A stretch of 64,000 nucleotides of DNA from Synechocystis sp. PCC 7338 (lineage in GTDB: Bacteria > Cyanobacteriota > Cyanobacteriia > Cyanobacteriales > Microcystaceae), in assembly GCF_018282115.1 (NCBI RefSeq), contig NZ_CP054306.1:3519488-3583487 (forward strand), written 5' to 3'. Below are positions 46,523-58,581 of this stretch, in pieces. Below the pieces are notes generated by a model that saw only the letters and a list, made by a program, of their open reading frames with translations, searched no databases and was not told the origin of the DNA. The translations under genes and the position numbers were made by a program. How positions within the stretch are numbered: position 1 is the first letter of the stretch; the number at the start of each line of letters is the position of its first letter.

Positions 46523-46948
46523 AAGGGGTACCCAACCTAACTCAGGGAGCTTCTTCAGCCCATTAAAATTCTGATCGGGTTTACTGGGCTACCTTCCATT
46601 ATCATTGGGATTGAAGCAATGGCAAGCTAATTTTTATGACGGCGATCGCCAAAAGTAAAGATAATTCAGCAATTACCGAAGGCCACTACAAACCCTAATT
46701 TAAAGTTCAGTAAATATAGCTAGAAAAGCCAAGCATTTTTGACAAAGTACTATTTAAATAGCACAAAGAGCGGGGTTATGCGTTCCGCTCAGGATTGAGA
46801 TTGAATGATCTACGACGGGCTGTCAAACATTGTGATACCATGGGCAAAAGAAAGGAAAAACGTCCCCGATCGCCTTTTGTAGCATGGAGTAGGGCGTTGC
46901 CCCGACCCGTTCAACCACGAGTCCCTATAGATGAAATTGCCAAGAAGT
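46523..46948. promoter_or_regulatory. petE upstream region with 12-bp palindrome
   Basis: This 426-bp divergent region holds the promoters for the pilin-like gene and petE. A perfect palindrome CTATTTAAATAG sits at 46750-46761, preceded by TTTGACAAAGT that could be a -35 element. In Synechocystis petE is controlled by copper through the PetRP system; whether this palindrome is the site is unknown. Confidence 0.4.
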
Positions 46949-47332
46949 ATGCCTAAAAAGTTCTTAACAGTCCTCGCTGGCCTTTTGCTAGTGGTCTCCA
47001 GTTTCTTTTTGTCCGTTAGCCCCGCCGCCGCCGCCAGTGCAACGGTAAAAATGGGTTCTGACAGTGGAGCCCTCGCCTTTGAACCCAGCACCGTCACCAT
47101 TAAAGCCGGGGACGAAGTCAAATGGGTTAACAACAAGCTCTCTCCCCACAATGTTGTCTTTGCCGCTGGCGATGGTGTAGACGATGCCGCCGCTGCTAAA
47201 CTCTCCCACAAAGGTTTGGCCTTTGCCGCTGGCGAAAGTTTCACCTCCACCTTCACTGAGCCTGGCACCTACACCTACTACTGTGAACCTCACCGCGGGG
47301 CTGGCATGGTAGGCAAAGTTGTCGTTGAGTAA
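46949..47332 (+). CDS. petE: plastocyanin
   Basis: A 127-aa pre-plastocyanin, the copper carrier between cytochrome b6f and photosystem I (or the terminal oxidase) in the thylakoid lumen. The ATG at 46949 gives [14 protein letters not shown] and a signal sequence cut after PAAAA; the ORF from 46931 adds six unnecessary residues. The copper ligands are His in KLSPHNVVF, and Cys, His, Met in [13 protein letters not shown]. The region around [14 protein letters not shown] appears one residue longer than the PCC 6803 protein as recalled. Confidence 0.97.
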   Translation: MPKKFLTVLAGLLLVVSSFFLSVSPAAAASATVKMGSDSGALAFEPSTVTIKAGDEVKWVNNKLSPHNVVFAAGDGVDDAAAAKLSHKGLAFAAGESFTSTFTEPGTYTYYCEPHRGAGMVGKVVVE

Positions 47333-47572
47333 TAGTTAATAGTCATCCGTTGTTGATTTAAGCCCAATGCCATGGGGCCTATCTCTAACTCCCTCAGCTT
47401 CCCCAAATAGTAGGGAAAATAAAATCTCCCTTGCTGATCGGGGATTGGGGGCAACGGATCGAAAGTCTACAAAACAGATTCTTTACTAAAGCCATCTACT
47501 TAGAAAAACTTCTGCGTTTTGGCGATCGCGTCTTCTAACCAAGGTGCGATTTTTTGTCTATTAGTTTGTACG

Positions 47573-48340
47573 TTAATGCTCTTTTGTTGCTTGATTTCGC
47601 CCAAGCTTTTCCTGATATTTGGGATCTTCCGTGCCCAAAATTTTATCCCAGAAAGTGAAATATAATCCATAGTTGGCGTTGTGTTTGAGGTGATGCAGGG
47701 AATGATGGGCCGTGCCAATAAAGTATTTTCCTAACCAATGGTGAGGAAAGGTTAAAGGCAGGCGATCGATACCTAAATGATTAATTACTGACCAAATTGT
47801 CATGGTTATTAATATTGCTAATAAAGTGAAAAAATGGAGGGGAATTAAGGAAACAACAACAATTAGAAAAAATGACTGCACGATCGCCTCTGGTAAATCG
47901 AAGGCAAAGGAAGTAAGGGGCGTTGGGTAACGAGAACAGTGATGCCCTTGATGGAACAAAGGAAATAATAGGTGGTGGTGGAAAAGGCGATGGGTAAAGT
48001 AAAAATAGGTATCTTGTAATAGCAAAACTAAAATATAACTTACGCCTAAATACCACAATCCATGCTGATAGGGATCAAGGTATAAACGATTCATTTTCCA
48101 GCCATAACTCGAAAAAATAAAGGCGGCCGCCAGAGCAAAAACCATTGCTGAAATTACAGAAAGTTTTATATCTTTACGAATTGATGACCAGGGAGGAATA
48201 TTAATTGGGAATTGGCTACTGATTAATGATTGACCCCATGGAGAATAAAAAAACGCATAGGTTCCCCCGGCAATGAGGAAATACCTGAGCAAAATAATGA
48301 CAAAAAATATAAGTCCGTAAATTCCAAATGAGTGATCCAT
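47573..48340 (-). CDS. sterol desaturase/fatty acid hydroxylase family protein
   Basis: A 255-aa membrane di-iron enzyme. Histidine boxes are visible as HRLFHH (about residue 118), HQGHH (about 131) and GTAHHSLHHLKHN (about 217), in the usual spacing for this superfamily. About four hydrophobic helices surround them. Members hydroxylate or desaturate lipids or carotenoids (including CrtZ-like and ketolase enzymes of the same fold). Substrate cannot be told from sequence. It is a single gene on the minus strand with mnmG divergent. Confidence 0.85.
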   Translation of the reverse strand: MDHSFGIYGLIFFVIILLRYFLIAGGTYAFFYSPWGQSLISSQFPINIPPWSSIRKDIKLSVISAMVFALAAAFIFSSYGWKMNRLYLDPYQHGLWYLGVSYILVLLLQDTYFYFTHRLFHHHLLFPLFHQGHHCSRYPTPLTSFAFDLPEAIVQSFFLIVVVSLIPLHFFTLLAILITMTIWSVINHLGIDRLPLTFPHHWLGKYFIGTAHHSLHHLKHNANYGLYFTFWDKILGTEDPKYQEKLGRNQATKEH

Positions 48341-48561
48341 AAATTAGGCTGATAATGCCATAACAAGTTAATTAATATTTGTCTAAAAGTGCATTTGTGA
48401 ATTTCTCCAGCATAGGGTGATTTAGAGGGGGGAATCAAAGTTCATCAATCGGTTCCAAAATTTCCCAGCGTAGGTTATGGGTATGTAAAGCAAAATCCAA
48501 AAAAGTTAGACTAAAGACTAGAATAAAGTTTTTAGCCCTGCTACCATTTTAGTGCTCCGCC

Positions 48562-50469
48562 ATGACCCTTCGATCGCCAGTGGAATTCCAAGATCAATTT
48601 GATGTCATCGTGGTGGGGGCGGGCCATGCGGGTTGTGAAGCAGCCTTGGCTACGGCTCGGTTGGGCTGTCGCACCCTACTATTAACCCTCAACCTAGACC
48701 GCATTGCTTGGCAACCCTGTAACCCGGCGGTGGGAGGGCCAGCCAAATCCCAGTTGACCCATGAAGTAGATGCGCTGGGGGGAGAAATTGGCAAAATGGC
48801 TGACCGCACCTATCTGCAAAAACGGGTATTAAATATTTCTCGGGGGCCGGCGGTATGGGCCCTGCGGGCTCAAACGGATAAGCGAGAATATGCCGCAGTG
48901 ATGAAAAATATTGTGGAAAATCAACCCAATCTATCCATTCGGGAAGGGATGGTGACGGATTTGGTGCTGGGGCAAAATGATGAGATTCAAGGTGTGCAAA
49001 CCTACTTTGGCGCCTGCTTTGGGGCCCAGTCTGTGGTGATTACGACGGGGACTTTCCTGGGGGGGAAAATTTGGATTGGCAATAAATCCATGCCAGCGGG
49101 GCGGGCCGGCGAGTTTGCCGCAGTGGGATTGACGGAAACCTTGAACACGTTGGGCTTTGAAACGGGACGGTTAAAAACCGGGACTCCGGCCAGGGTAGAC
49201 CGGCGATCAGTAGACTATAGCAAATTAGAGCCCCAACCCCCCGACGACCAAGTAAGTTGGTTTAGCTTTGACCCGGCGGTATGGGTGGAACGGGAGCAAA
49301 TGAATTGTTACCTAACCAGAACAACAGCTAAAACCCATCAATTAATTAAAGATAATCTCCACCTGTCCCCCATTTATGGTGGCTTTATTGACTCCAAAGG
49401 GCCCCGTTATTGTCCTTCCATCGAAGACAAAATTGTTCGTTTTGCCGATAAAGAAAGCCATCAAATTTTCATCGAGCCGGAAGGTCGAGACATTCCTGAA
49501 CTGTATATCCAAGGATTTTCCACAGGGCTACCGGAAAATGTGCAATTAGCCATGTTACGAACTTTGCCTGGGCTAGAAAGTTGCGTCATGTTGCGGCCTG
49601 CCTACGCAGTAGAATATGACTTTTTACCGGCGACCCAATGCTACCCCAGTTTAATGACCAAAAAAGTAGCGGGGCTATTCTGTGCTGGGCAAATTAATGG
49701 CACCACTGGCTATGAAGAAGCGGCGGCCCAGGGTCTGGTAGCGGGCATCAATGCGGCACGCCATTGTCAGGGAAAATCGTTGATCATCTTCTCCCGAGAA
49801 GAAAGCTATCTCGGCACTTTAATTGACGATTTATGTACCAAAGATTTGCGGGAACCTTACCGGATGCTCACCAGCCGTTCTGAGTATCGCTTAATTTTGC
49901 GTTCTGACAATGCCGATCAAAGGTTAACTCCTTTGGGACGGGACATTGGCTTAATTGACGATCGCCGTTGGAGTCTATTCCAAAACAAACAGAATAACAT
50001 TACGGCGGAAAAGGAAAGGCTTTACAGTACCCGCATTAAGGAACAGGACGAAGTAGGTAAAGAGATTACCGACTATACCCAACAAAAAATTAAAGGTTCC
50101 ATCGTTTTGGCAGATTTACTGCGGCGGCCGGGCTTCCACTACCCAGATTTAGAAAAATTTCAGTTAGGGAATGGGGAATTAAAATCAGAAGAAAAAACCA
50201 GCGTAGAAATCGAAATTAAATATTCTGGCTACATTAAACGGCAACAAACCCAAATTGAACAGGTGAGTCGCCATAGCCAAAAACGTTTACCGGCTAGTCT
50301 TGATTATATGACCATTGAAACCCTGTCTATGGAAGCGAGGGAAAAGTTAAACCAATTTAAACCCCTCACAATTGGCCAGGCCGGCCGCATTGGGGGCGTT
50401 AATCCCGCCGACATCAATGCTCTTTTGGTGTACCTGGAAACTCAACTCAGGCGATCGGTTTCCCCCTGA
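48562..50469 (+). CDS. mnmG: tRNA uridine-5-carboxymethylaminomethyl modification enzyme MnmG
   Basis: MnmG (GidA, 635 aa) works with MnmE to add the cmnm5 group to wobble uridine, using FAD, folate and NADH. The FAD motif [19 protein letters not shown] is near residue 17. [23 protein letters not shown], split as [12 protein letters not shown] and [10 protein letters not shown], and [10 protein letters not shown] are diagnostic, and [21 protein letters not shown] follows. The C-terminal helical part includes [10 protein letters not shown]. The 3' end overlaps the converging kinase gene by 28 bp. Confidence 0.97.
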   Translation: MTLRSPVEFQDQFDVIVVGAGHAGCEAALATARLGCRTLLLTLNLDRIAWQPCNPAVGGPAKSQLTHEVDALGGEIGKMADRTYLQKRVLNISRGPAVWALRAQTDKREYAAVMKNIVENQPNLSIREGMVTDLVLGQNDEIQGVQTYFGACFGAQSVVITTGTFLGGKIWIGNKSMPAGRAGEFAAVGLTETLNTLGFETGRLKTGTPARVDRRSVDYSKLEPQPPDDQVSWFSFDPAVWVEREQMNCYLTRTTAKTHQLIKDNLHLSPIYGGFIDSKGPRYCPSIEDKIVRFADKESHQIFIEPEGRDIPELYIQGFSTGLPENVQLAMLRTLPGLESCVMLRPAYAVEYDFLPATQCYPSLMTKKVAGLFCAGQINGTTGYEEAAAQGLVAGINAARHCQGKSLIIFSREESYLGTLIDDLCTKDLREPYRMLTSRSEYRLILRSDNADQRLTPLGRDIGLIDDRRWSLFQNKQNNITAEKERLYSTRIKEQDEVGKEITDYTQQKIKGSIVLADLLRRPGFHYPDLEKFQLGNGELKSEEKTSVEIEIKYSGYIKRQQTQIEQVSRHSQKRLPASLDYMTIETLSMEAREKLNQFKPLTIGQAGRIGGVNPADINALLVYLETQLRRSVSP

Positions 50470-53400
50470 GGCATTTGAATTACGGGCGCAGGGTTTAGAG
50501 GCAACTTGATCACCATTGTTGTCCCCTTTTCGGGCACTGATATCACCTGTATGGTTCCTCCCTGGAACTCTACATAGCGTTTAACAATGCTCAGTCCCAA
50601 ACCAGTGCCGGGCACATTCCCCACATTACTAGCACGGTGGAAAGCTTCAAACAGTTTTTCCCGATCCTGGGGAGGAATGCCAATGCCTTCATCCTGCACT
50701 TGGAAAAGTAAGTGATCTTCATCTCTACTAATGTCTAAGGTAACAGTACTGTCCGGAGCTGAATATTTAATTGCATTACTTAAAATATTTTCCAAAGTAT
50801 GGCGGAGCAGTCTCACATCCACTAGGGAGCGTTCATCAGGCTTGAGATGGTAGTTAAACTCCAGATTGTGTTCACTACCCAAGCCACAGCTAAAATCCTC
50901 GATTAAATCGTTCCCTAAGTTCCTTAGGTTAGTATTGTCTAGCTCAATTTCTAGTTTATTGGCGTCGTAGCGGCTGATGGAAAGTACATCATCAATTAAC
51001 TGTTTTAGCCGTTGGCTAGCATTTTGAATATTATTAATGTAGTGTTGTTTTTTTTCTAAAGAGAGGCGGTCAAAATATTTGGACAATAACTCTCCAAAAC
51101 CGATAATAGAAGTTAAAGGGGTGCGAAATTCATGGGAAACAATATCGACAAATTGAGTTTTGGCTTCATTTAACTCCCGTTCTTTGACCAATGATCTCAG
51201 GGTTTCAATTTCCGCTCGCTTAATGTCGGTAATGTCTTGACCAAATACTACTACCCGAGCAGTGTCCGATAGATCATCCACCAAAAATTCCACCGTTTGC
51301 GCCCAAATTTGTGTGCCGTCTTTTTTTTCCATAGAAAAAATAGTCCACTCTCCTAGGTTAAAACGTTCCTGCTCTAGGTTTTCTGCATGTTCTTCTCGGT
51401 AAATTTTCTGCCATAGTAGGGGATCTTCATACATTTCCCGAGGAGTGTAACCAGTTAAAGTTTCAAAAGAAGGATTAATGTAATACCATTGACTAAAATT
51501 CACCGTTCTCATACCAAAGAAAATTGGCAAATTCTCCACAATACAACGTAGGGTAGCTTCGTTATCTTGAATAATTTGTAACTGCTGTTTTTGCTCAGTT
51601 ATATCTTGAATTAAGGCAAGTATATTAATTTCATTTTCTGAGGTAATCAGGGCAGTGGAAATTTCAATGGTACGTAAAACTCCATCCCGACGGATAATTT
51701 GCCACTCTTCCTTGACCATGTCCATCCCCAAAGTCACCGCCTTCATTCTGGATCTGGCGGCCTTTTGGGGCTGCCCATAGGAATAAAGAGTTTCATACCA
51801 GCCATATTGGTTAATTTCTGCTTTACTATAGCCAGTGATGCTTTCCATCATCGGATTCCAAACAGTGAATTGCAAGAAGGGAAACTGCTCAATTTCATGG
51901 CAAACAAATAGTCCTTCCACCATTTTTTCCAATAGTTGCTGACGAAAGTAATTTTCCCTTTGCAATTGGGCTTGAATTGTTTTTTGCAGGGTTATATCGT
52001 GGACTATGCACTGAACAATCGAATGATTTTCATAGGTAATTACACTGGCAGAAATATCAACGGAAATTAATTCTCCAGATTTTTTTGCAAGTTTGACGTC
52101 GGTTAATTCGGCGATTTGTTCTCTTCTAAGAGTGCGCCAAAAGTGTCTTTGCTGGGCATGAAATTCCGGCGGTAATAGTTCAAAGTTTAGTAAAGACTGC
52201 CCAATTAATTCTTCTTGGCTATAACCACTTAACTCCACGGCTCGATAATTTACTTCTAGGACAATAAAATCAATCGTGATTAAAATAATTGCGTCGCTGG
52301 CATCCCGCACCAGGGCTCGATATTTTGCTTCCTGGGTCGTAAGGGTAATACTCACCTGCTCTTTTTCAATGATTTCCTGTAACAGTTGACTATTGCTAGT
52401 TTCCAACTCATTAGTTCTTTCTTCAATCAGCACTTCTAGATTTTCATTAATTGTTTTTAGTTGAAGTTCTGCTTGCTTACGTTCAGTAATGTCAGAAAAA
52501 GTAACCACTACCTCCTGAATAGTATTTTCGTTATAAGATTGAGGATAGGCATTAATATATGCCCAAAGTACCCGATCAATATCGGAACGGTAAATCCCCA
52601 TTTCAAAATTTTTACAAGGCAATTGATTGGCTAAAACCTGGGCCACGGGAAACTCTTCTTTTTTGAGTTTGTTTCCTGTCGCATCAAAAAACATCCACTG
52701 TTCATCTTCTATATTTCTGCCTTCTAAATCTGTTAAACCGAGGAAAGCTTCTGCCCTAGGATTGGCATAAACAATTTCGGTATTGGCATTATGCACTATT
52801 ACTCCATTATCAAGATTTTCCAACAGACGGTAATATTTATCTTTATTTTCCCGCAGTTCATCCTCCATGCGTTTGCGGTCGCTAATATCCCGTAGGGAAA
52901 CTAATTTTGCCGATTGTCCATACCAAGTAATCTCAGTTACACTAACATCAACGGTATAAATAGTACCATCGTCCACTGATAAGCTAAATTCCGTATTTTC
53001 CACTGGGCTGCAAATGGTTCCCACTAGCTCTTCCAAGGTACAGTTGAGCAATTTCACTGCTTGGGCATTGGCATAACAAATATAATTATCTTGGTCTAAT
53101 ACCAATAGCCCGTCGCTAATGCTAGCAAAAATATCTCGGAAATTAGCCTCGCTATTCCTGATAGCCTGTTCTGTTTGAGCCCATTCTGAAATATCCCGAC
53201 AATCGTAAAGATAAACACCGCCGTTAATGGCAACTTTTTTAAGATTGATGAGTAGAGAGTGAATTTTGCCTTGCTTATCCTGAATGGTGTGCTGTAAATT
53301 TTGCAATTCTCCTTTCTCTTTTAGTTCATACTCGTTAATATTAAAATCACCCAGAAGTATTTTAATATTTTCCATGGCATTTACTTCTGCCACAGAATAA

Positions 53401-53978
53401 CCAAAAATTGTGTCAATATTGGGACAAATAAAAGTAAACTTTCCGACCAAATCAGTAACAAAAACAGTATCAGAAATGTTAGCTAAAATCATTCGACTAA
53501 TTTGTTCTATCTTACTATTATTTTCGTCAACACAAACAGATTTAGCTAAATTTTCTAAGTGACCATCGTAGTATTCTAGGGTTTGTTTCTGCTGAAAAAG
53601 TTGTAAATAAATTTTAGCTTTGGTTCGGAGAAAATATTCATTAGGTGGTTGCTCAAGAAAATCAATCACGCCCAAAGTATCGACTTCGGCCATTGCCCTA
53701 GTAATGAATCCTTGGCGAGCCAGAAAAATAATTGGCGTTTGTTCCGCCAAGGGAAAAGAACGAATGATTTTAGCGGTATTTAACCCGTCTAACTCATGCA
53801 TTTCCCCAGCAAAAATCATTAAAGCAAACTCTGTGGTAGCGGCGGTGGCGATCGCCTCTTGGCCAGAGTGAGCTGTGATAATTTCCACCGGTACGGAACC
53901 CAGGGCCTGGGACAAGGCAGCAAGATTTTCCTGGTGCTCATCCACTAACAAGACTTTAGGGCTAGGAATGATAGACAT
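50442..53978 (-). CDS. six-PAS histidine kinase with degenerate receiver
   Basis: An 1178-aa sensor kinase with no clear membrane helix. Domains in order: receiver-like (about 5-120), six PAS domains between about 155 and 935 (e.g. [50 protein letters not shown]), with a coiled coil near 515-550, then HisKA with [23 protein letters not shown] (phospho-His about residue 960), and HATPase with [13 protein letters not shown] and GTGLGLSIV. The receiver lacks the phosphoacceptor Asp: the usual LxDxxMP reads FAGEMH, with Ala in its place, and the conserved Lys is Gln. The ATG at 53978 is preferred to the TTG at 53993. Confidence 0.88.
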   Translation of the reverse strand: MSIIPSPKVLLVDEHQENLAALSQALGSVPVEIITAHSGQEAIATAATTEFALMIFAGEMHELDGLNTAKIIRSFPLAEQTPIIFLARQGFITRAMAEVDTLGVIDFLEQPPNEYFLRTKAKIYLQLFQQKQTLEYYDGHLENLAKSVCVDENNSKIEQISRMILANISDTVFVTDLVGKFTFICPNIDTIFGYSVAEVNAMENIKILLGDFNINEYELKEKGELQNLQHTIQDKQGKIHSLLINLKKVAINGGVYLYDCRDISEWAQTEQAIRNSEANFRDIFASISDGLLVLDQDNYICYANAQAVKLLNCTLEELVGTICSPVENTEFSLSVDDGTIYTVDVSVTEITWYGQSAKLVSLRDISDRKRMEDELRENKDKYYRLLENLDNGVIVHNANTEIVYANPRAEAFLGLTDLEGRNIEDEQWMFFDATGNKLKKEEFPVAQVLANQLPCKNFEMGIYRSDIDRVLWAYINAYPQSYNENTIQEVVVTFSDITERKQAELQLKTINENLEVLIEERTNELETSNSQLLQEIIEKEQVSITLTTQEAKYRALVRDASDAIILITIDFIVLEVNYRAVELSGYSQEELIGQSLLNFELLPPEFHAQQRHFWRTLRREQIAELTDVKLAKKSGELISVDISASVITYENHSIVQCIVHDITLQKTIQAQLQRENYFRQQLLEKMVEGLFVCHEIEQFPFLQFTVWNPMMESITGYSKAEINQYGWYETLYSYGQPQKAARSRMKAVTLGMDMVKEEWQIIRRDGVLRTIEISTALITSENEINILALIQDITEQKQQLQIIQDNEATLRCIVENLPIFFGMRTVNFSQWYYINPSFETLTGYTPREMYEDPLLWQKIYREEHAENLEQERFNLGEWTIFSMEKKDGTQIWAQTVEFLVDDLSDTARVVVFGQDITDIKRAEIETLRSLVKERELNEAKTQFVDIVSHEFRTPLTSIIGFGELLSKYFDRLSLEKKQHYINNIQNASQRLKQLIDDVLSISRYDANKLEIELDNTNLRNLGNDLIEDFSCGLGSEHNLEFNYHLKPDERSLVDVRLLRHTLENILSNAIKYSAPDSTVTLDISRDEDHLLFQVQDEGIGIPPQDREKLFEAFHRASNVGNVPGTGLGLSIVKRYVEFQGGTIQVISVPEKGTTMVIKLPLNPAPVIQMPQGETDRLS

Positions 53979-54115
53979 GGGTTCCAAGGTCAAACATTAA
54001 TTAAGACAAGGAAAATTCCATTCTTCAGGAGATGGGAGCCTTGCCCGCGGGCGGTGGACTATCCCCTGCATTAAAATGTTAGTCTCTAACGATTTTTGAA
54101 TTTTCAAAGTTCCCT

Positions 54116-55486
54116 ATGACCACTTTAACGCCCATCCATGTCATCGGTGGAGGCTTAGCAGGTACGGAGGCCGCCTGGCAAGTTGCCCAAGCAGGAGTTC
54201 CAGTTATTCTGACGGAAATGCGCCCTGAACGCCTGAGCCCAGCCCACCATAGTCAGGATTTGGCGGAGTTGGTCTGCAGTAATTCCTTTGGCGCTAAAGC
54301 TGGCGATCGGGCGGCGGGACTTTTACAGACAGAATTACGACAGTTAAATTCTCTGATTATTGCCACTGCAGATCGCCATGCGGTGCCAGCAGGGGGCGCT
54401 TTAGCGGTGGACCGGGGGGGTTTTAGCCAGTCTTTGACAGAACAAGTGGCCAGCCATCCCTTGGTGGAATTACGGCGGGGGGAAGTAACAGAAATTCCCA
54501 GGGAAGGTATTACGGTTCTAACTACAGGGCCCCTCACCAGTCCGGCGCTAACGGAGGATTTACAGCGGTTTACTGGCATGGCATACCTCAGCTTTTTTGA
54601 TGCGGCCAGTCCCATTGTGGTGGGGGACTCCATCGATAAAGAAGTGGCTTTTTTTGCTTCCCGCTATGACAAGGGAGAGGCGGCCTACCTCAACTGTCCC
54701 TTTAACCGAGACCAGTATCTCGATTTTTGGCAGGCATTGTGCAACGCGGAGCAGGCTCCTCTGAAGGATTTCGACCGGGAAACGGCCAAGTTTTTTGAGG
54801 GTTGTTTGCCCATAGAAGAGTTGGCCCAACGAGGGGAGGACACCATGCGTTACGGCCCGTTAAAACCCGTTGGTCTATTTGATGCCCGTTTGGGTGACTT
54901 CCGAGATCCAGCTAATAAAGGTAAAAAGCCCTACGCAGTGGTGCAATTACGCCAGGAAGATAAGGCCGGACAATTATGGAATATGGTGGGTTTCCAAACT
55001 AATTTGCGCTGGGGAGAACAGGGAAGGGTATTTCGCCTAATTCCTGGTTTAGAAAAGGCTGAGTTTGTCCGCATGGGGGTAATGCACCGCAATACTTTTA
55101 TTAATTCGCCCCAACTCCTGACTTCCAGTCTCCATTTTGGCGATCGCCAAAGCCTATTTGCGGCGGGGCAGTTAGTGGGAACGGAAGGTTATGCCGCCGC
55201 TACGGCTGGGGGATGGTTAGCAGGCACCAATGCGGCCCGGTTGGCGTTGGGTTTGCCTTTGCTCACATTGCCCGTCACCACCATGATGGGAGCTTTATTT
55301 AACTTCATCAGTTCCGCTTCCCCCAAACATTTCCAACCCATGCCGCCCAATTTTGGCATTTTACCGGAATTGCCCCAGCGTATCCGCAATAAGCAAGAAC
55401 GTTACGGCCAATATCGAGACCGGGCTTTGGCTGATTTACAAACCTGGCAAGCTAGCATCCAAGGTCTAGCAACATGTCGAGTTTAG
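54116..55486 (+). CDS. trmFO: methylenetetrahydrofolate-tRNA U54 methyltransferase TrmFO
   Basis: TrmFO (456 aa) makes ribothymidine 54 in the tRNA T-loop with methylenetetrahydrofolate and FADH2. The FAD-binding motif [18 protein letters not shown] is near residue 10, followed by [14 protein letters not shown], and [10 protein letters not shown] with the catalytic cysteine (about 53). The protein resembles MnmG's FAD domain but is shorter, as expected of this family. The upstream neighbour is the divergent kinase gene. Confidence 0.95.
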   Translation: MTTLTPIHVIGGGLAGTEAAWQVAQAGVPVILTEMRPERLSPAHHSQDLAELVCSNSFGAKAGDRAAGLLQTELRQLNSLIIATADRHAVPAGGALAVDRGGFSQSLTEQVASHPLVELRRGEVTEIPREGITVLTTGPLTSPALTEDLQRFTGMAYLSFFDAASPIVVGDSIDKEVAFFASRYDKGEAAYLNCPFNRDQYLDFWQALCNAEQAPLKDFDRETAKFFEGCLPIEELAQRGEDTMRYGPLKPVGLFDARLGDFRDPANKGKKPYAVVQLRQEDKAGQLWNMVGFQTNLRWGEQGRVFRLIPGLEKAEFVRMGVMHRNTFINSPQLLTSSLHFGDRQSLFAAGQLVGTEGYAAATAGGWLAGTNAARLALGLPLLTLPVTTMMGALFNFISSASPKHFQPMPPNFGILPELPQRIRNKQERYGQYRDRALADLQTWQASIQGLATCRV

Positions 55487-55899
55487 GCGTTAGTTTTCTC
55501 GGGCTTCCCTACGGTACAACGATGCCGGATTGGCTCCATATATCCGGCAAATTTCAAGCAAAGTAATAGTTGATAATGGCGATGGCGATCGCCTTTTGCA
55601 CAGCCAGCAACGGCGGCCAGAGAGAACATCGGTTCACCTATCGAACTTACGTCAAACTAGTAAATTCCCAATTCGGCAGACTCGGCGGTAATCCGCCCAG
55701 GGCTAGGGGGTTGTCGTAATTATGAGAATTACGTTACATTTAGTTAAGATTTTGTTACAAAAGTCTATTGTCAACAAGATTAATCAATTCCACGGCGTCG
55801 GGGGGCTAATCCTCCATGGCGGGGTTCAGTCTCCGTTCCACGATTAACCGATTACACTAAGTCCTAACGACCGTCTTAACTTTTAAAGTGAGCTAACAT
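55487..55899. promoter_or_regulatory. ftsH2 upstream region with inverted repeat
   Basis: A 413-bp region without a gene. At 55715-55733 CGTAATT-ATGAG-AATTACG forms a 7-bp inverted repeat 167 bp before the ftsH start, in an AT-rich promoter-like stretch; it is vaguely like a Fur/PerR-type operator. This could be the control site of ftsH, but no factor is known from the sequence. Confidence 0.35.
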
Positions 55900-57783
55900 A
55901 TGAAATTTTCCTGGAGAACTGCCCTACTTTGGTCCCTACCCCTGTTGGTAGTCGGCTTTTTCTTCTGGCAGGGGAGCTTTGGAGGGGCGGATGCCAACCT
56001 CGGTTCCAACACTGCCAACACCCGCATGACCTATGGTCGCTTCCTCGAATATGTGGATGCTGGCCGCATCACCAGTGTGGATTTATATGAAAATGGCCGC
56101 ACGGCGATCGTGCAAGTTAGTGATCCAGAAATAGACCGGACCCTCCGTTCCCGGGTTGACCTCCCCACCAATGCCCCGGAATTGATTGCTCGTTTGCGGG
56201 ATGCCGACATTCGCCTTGATTCCCACCCTGTCCGCAACAATGGCATGGTTTGGGGCTTTGTAGGCAACTTAATTTTCCCTGTCCTTTTAATTGCTTCCCT
56301 CTTTTTTCTCTTCCGCCGTTCCAGCAATATGCCCGGTGGCCCCGGCCAAGCCATGAACTTTGGCAAATCCAAAGCCCGCTTTCAAATGGATGCCAAAACC
56401 GGTGTCATGTTTGATGATGTGGCCGGCATTGACGAAGCCAAAGAGGAACTGCAAGAGGTGGTAACTTTCCTCAAACAGCCCGAACGATTTACCGCTGTGG
56501 GAGCCAAAATTCCCAAGGGTGTGCTTCTGGTGGGCCCTCCTGGTACAGGGAAAACCCTCCTCGCCAAGGCGATCGCCGGGGAAGCCGGAGTTCCCTTCTT
56601 TAGTATTTCTGGTTCTGAATTTGTAGAAATGTTTGTGGGGGTTGGTGCTTCCCGGGTGCGGGATCTGTTCAAAAAAGCCAAAGAGAATGCCCCCTGTTTG
56701 ATCTTTATCGATGAGATTGATGCAGTGGGTCGGCAACGGGGCGCTGGCATCGGTGGTGGTAACGATGAGCGGGAACAAACCCTCAACCAACTGCTGACGG
56801 AAATGGATGGTTTTGAAGGCAATACGGGGATTATTATCATTGCCGCCACTAACCGCCCCGATGTTCTCGATTCCGCCCTCATGCGTCCCGGTCGTTTTGA
56901 TCGCCAAGTGATGGTGGATGCTCCCGATTACGCCGGTCGTAAGGAAATTCTAGAAGTCCACGCCCGCAACAAAAAACTAGCGCCGGAAGTTTCCATCGAC
57001 TCCATTGCCCGCCGTACCCCTGGTTTCAGTGGAGCTGATTTGGCCAACTTGTTGAATGAAGCCGCCATCCTCACCGCCCGCCGTCGTAAATCCGCCATTA
57101 CCCTATTGGAAATTGACGATGCCGTGGACCGGGTTGTGGCTGGTATGGAAGGCACCCCCTTAGTGGACAGCAAAAGTAAACGGTTAATTGCCTATCACGA
57201 AGTCGGCCATGCCATTGTCGGCACGTTGTTAAAAGATCATGACCCGGTGCAAAAAGTCACCCTCATTCCCCGGGGCCAAGCCCAAGGTTTAACCTGGTTT
57301 ACCCCTAATGAGGAACAGGGCCTGACCACCAAAGCCCAACTGATGGCCCGCATTGCTGGTGCCATGGGCGGTCGAGCCGCCGAAGAAGAGGTCTTTGGCG
57401 ATGACGAAGTAACCACTGGGGCCGGTGGTGATCTACAACAGGTAACGGAAATGGCCCGCCAGATGGTAACTCGTTTTGGCATGAGCAACCTTGGCCCCAT
57501 CTCCCTAGAGAGCTCAGGCGGGGAAGTATTTCTCGGCGGTGGCTTGATGAACCGTTCTGAATACTCCGAAGAAGTAGCCACCCGCATTGACGTCCAGGTG
57601 CGGCAGTTGGCCGAACAGGGTCACCAAATGGCTCGCAAAATCGTCCAAGAACAACGGGAAGCAGTCGATCGCCTGGTGGATCTTTTAATTGAGAAAGAAA
57701 CCATTGACGGGGAAGAATTTCGGCAAATTGTGGCGGAATACGCCGAGGTTCCCGTTAAGGAACAATTAATTCCCCAACTTTAA
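55900..57783 (+). CDS. ftsH: ATP-dependent zinc metalloprotease FtsH (FtsH2 type)
   Basis: A 627-aa thylakoid AAA protease that removes damaged photosystem II D1 protein. Two N-terminal transmembrane helices (about 8-25 and 115-135) flank a lumenal domain. The AAA module has GPPGTGKT (about 211-218), [15 protein letters not shown] and the second-region [20 protein letters not shown]; the zinc site is YHEVGHAI (about 430). Sequence and neighbourhood agree with FtsH2 (Slr0228) of PCC 6803, which pairs with FtsH3. A strong terminator follows. Confidence 0.96.
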   Translation: MKFSWRTALLWSLPLLVVGFFFWQGSFGGADANLGSNTANTRMTYGRFLEYVDAGRITSVDLYENGRTAIVQVSDPEIDRTLRSRVDLPTNAPELIARLRDADIRLDSHPVRNNGMVWGFVGNLIFPVLLIASLFFLFRRSSNMPGGPGQAMNFGKSKARFQMDAKTGVMFDDVAGIDEAKEELQEVVTFLKQPERFTAVGAKIPKGVLLVGPPGTGKTLLAKAIAGEAGVPFFSISGSEFVEMFVGVGASRVRDLFKKAKENAPCLIFIDEIDAVGRQRGAGIGGGNDEREQTLNQLLTEMDGFEGNTGIIIIAATNRPDVLDSALMRPGRFDRQVMVDAPDYAGRKEILEVHARNKKLAPEVSIDSIARRTPGFSGADLANLLNEAAILTARRRKSAITLLEIDDAVDRVVAGMEGTPLVDSKSKRLIAYHEVGHAIVGTLLKDHDPVQKVTLIPRGQAQGLTWFTPNEEQGLTTKAQLMARIAGAMGGRAAEEEVFGDDEVTTGAGGDLQQVTEMARQMVTRFGMSNLGPISLESSGGEVFLGGGLMNRSEYSEEVATRIDVQVRQLAEQGHQMARKIVQEQREAVDRLVDLLIEKETIDGEEFRQIVAEYAEVPVKEQLIPQL

Positions 57784-57819
57784 AATTTCTCTTCTCTAAC
57801 AAATTAGTTTGATCAGTAA

Positions 57820-57851
57820 GGCCCTGTTCCGAAGAATCAGGGCCTTTTTTT
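57820..57851 (+). terminator. rho-independent terminator after ftsH
   Basis: GGCCCTG pairs with CAGGGCC around an 11-base loop, followed by seven T residues. It is 37 bp after the ftsH stop codon. Confidence 0.88.
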
Positions 57852-57877
57852 AGCTTTTTTTAAATGTTCTATTCGTT

Positions 57878-58528
57878 CTATTCTTCTCCCTCTGTACCCA
57901 AAACATCCTTCAACGCAGTGCGGGCGGCGAGGTGGTTGCGGGTGGACATGAGAATTTCCGCTTCCCGTTGCAAGCGCTCGGCGGTGTCCTGCAATTCCAG
58001 TAAGCTCTGTTGCTCACTGGCTACGCCATAAAGATTGCCTGCTACCCAATAGGACAATTCCACAGGCAATACAGGTAAGTCATCGGGCAATTCCAAATTC
58101 TGATCGGTCAACTTGGCCGACAAATTAACCACATCATGCAACAGGCGATCGACCTCTTTGGCCAAGCCATGGAGATCCTGCCCCGTGTATTTATCATCAA
58201 TCCATTCCACTAAACCGACTCGGTATGGCTTTTCTCGCACATATTCCAGCACCCGAAAACGCTGTTGTCCCAGGGTTAAAACCTTCATCCGATCATCGGG
58301 TAATCTTTGGTAGCGCAAAACCTCTGCACAGCAACCCACATCGGAAATTTCCCCGGTGCTGGGATCGATCATCAACACCCCAAAACGGCGATCGTCTTCC
58401 AAAATGGTGTTCATCATCATCCGATAGCGGTACTCGAAAATGTGCAGGGGCAGGGGACGCCCAGGGAAAAGCACAACTTCAGGCAGTGGAAAAATAGGAA
58501 GTTCCCTAATTGCAACGGAGGATGCCAT
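57878..58528 (-). CDS. Lon N-terminal substrate-binding domain protein
   Basis: A 216-aa protein made only of the Lon protease N-terminal (PUA-like LON) domain, with no ATPase or protease part. RELPIFPLPEVVLFPG is the family hallmark at the N-terminus. Cyanobacteria lack full Lon, and this stand-alone form is conserved among them. A substrate-recognition role near FtsH or Clp is an inference. It is 54 bp downstream of tatC on the same strand. Confidence 0.93.
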   Translation of the reverse strand: MASSVAIRELPIFPLPEVVLFPGRPLPLHIFEYRYRMMMNTILEDDRRFGVLMIDPSTGEISDVGCCAEVLRYQRLPDDRMKVLTLGQQRFRVLEYVREKPYRVGLVEWIDDKYTGQDLHGLAKEVDRLLHDVVNLSAKLTDQNLELPDDLPVLPVELSYWVAGNLYGVASEQQSLLELQDTAERLQREAEILMSTRNHLAARTALKDVLGTEGEE

Positions 58529-58581
58529 CTTAATATTTCTTAATGTTAAGCAACGTACTTCAAATGATAAAGGATTGGGGA

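Noticed and set aside
46810-47293. Long antisense open frames across petE
   Set aside because: They mirror the codon pattern of petE, have no start signal and cover a gene with firm copper-ligand evidence on the plus strand.
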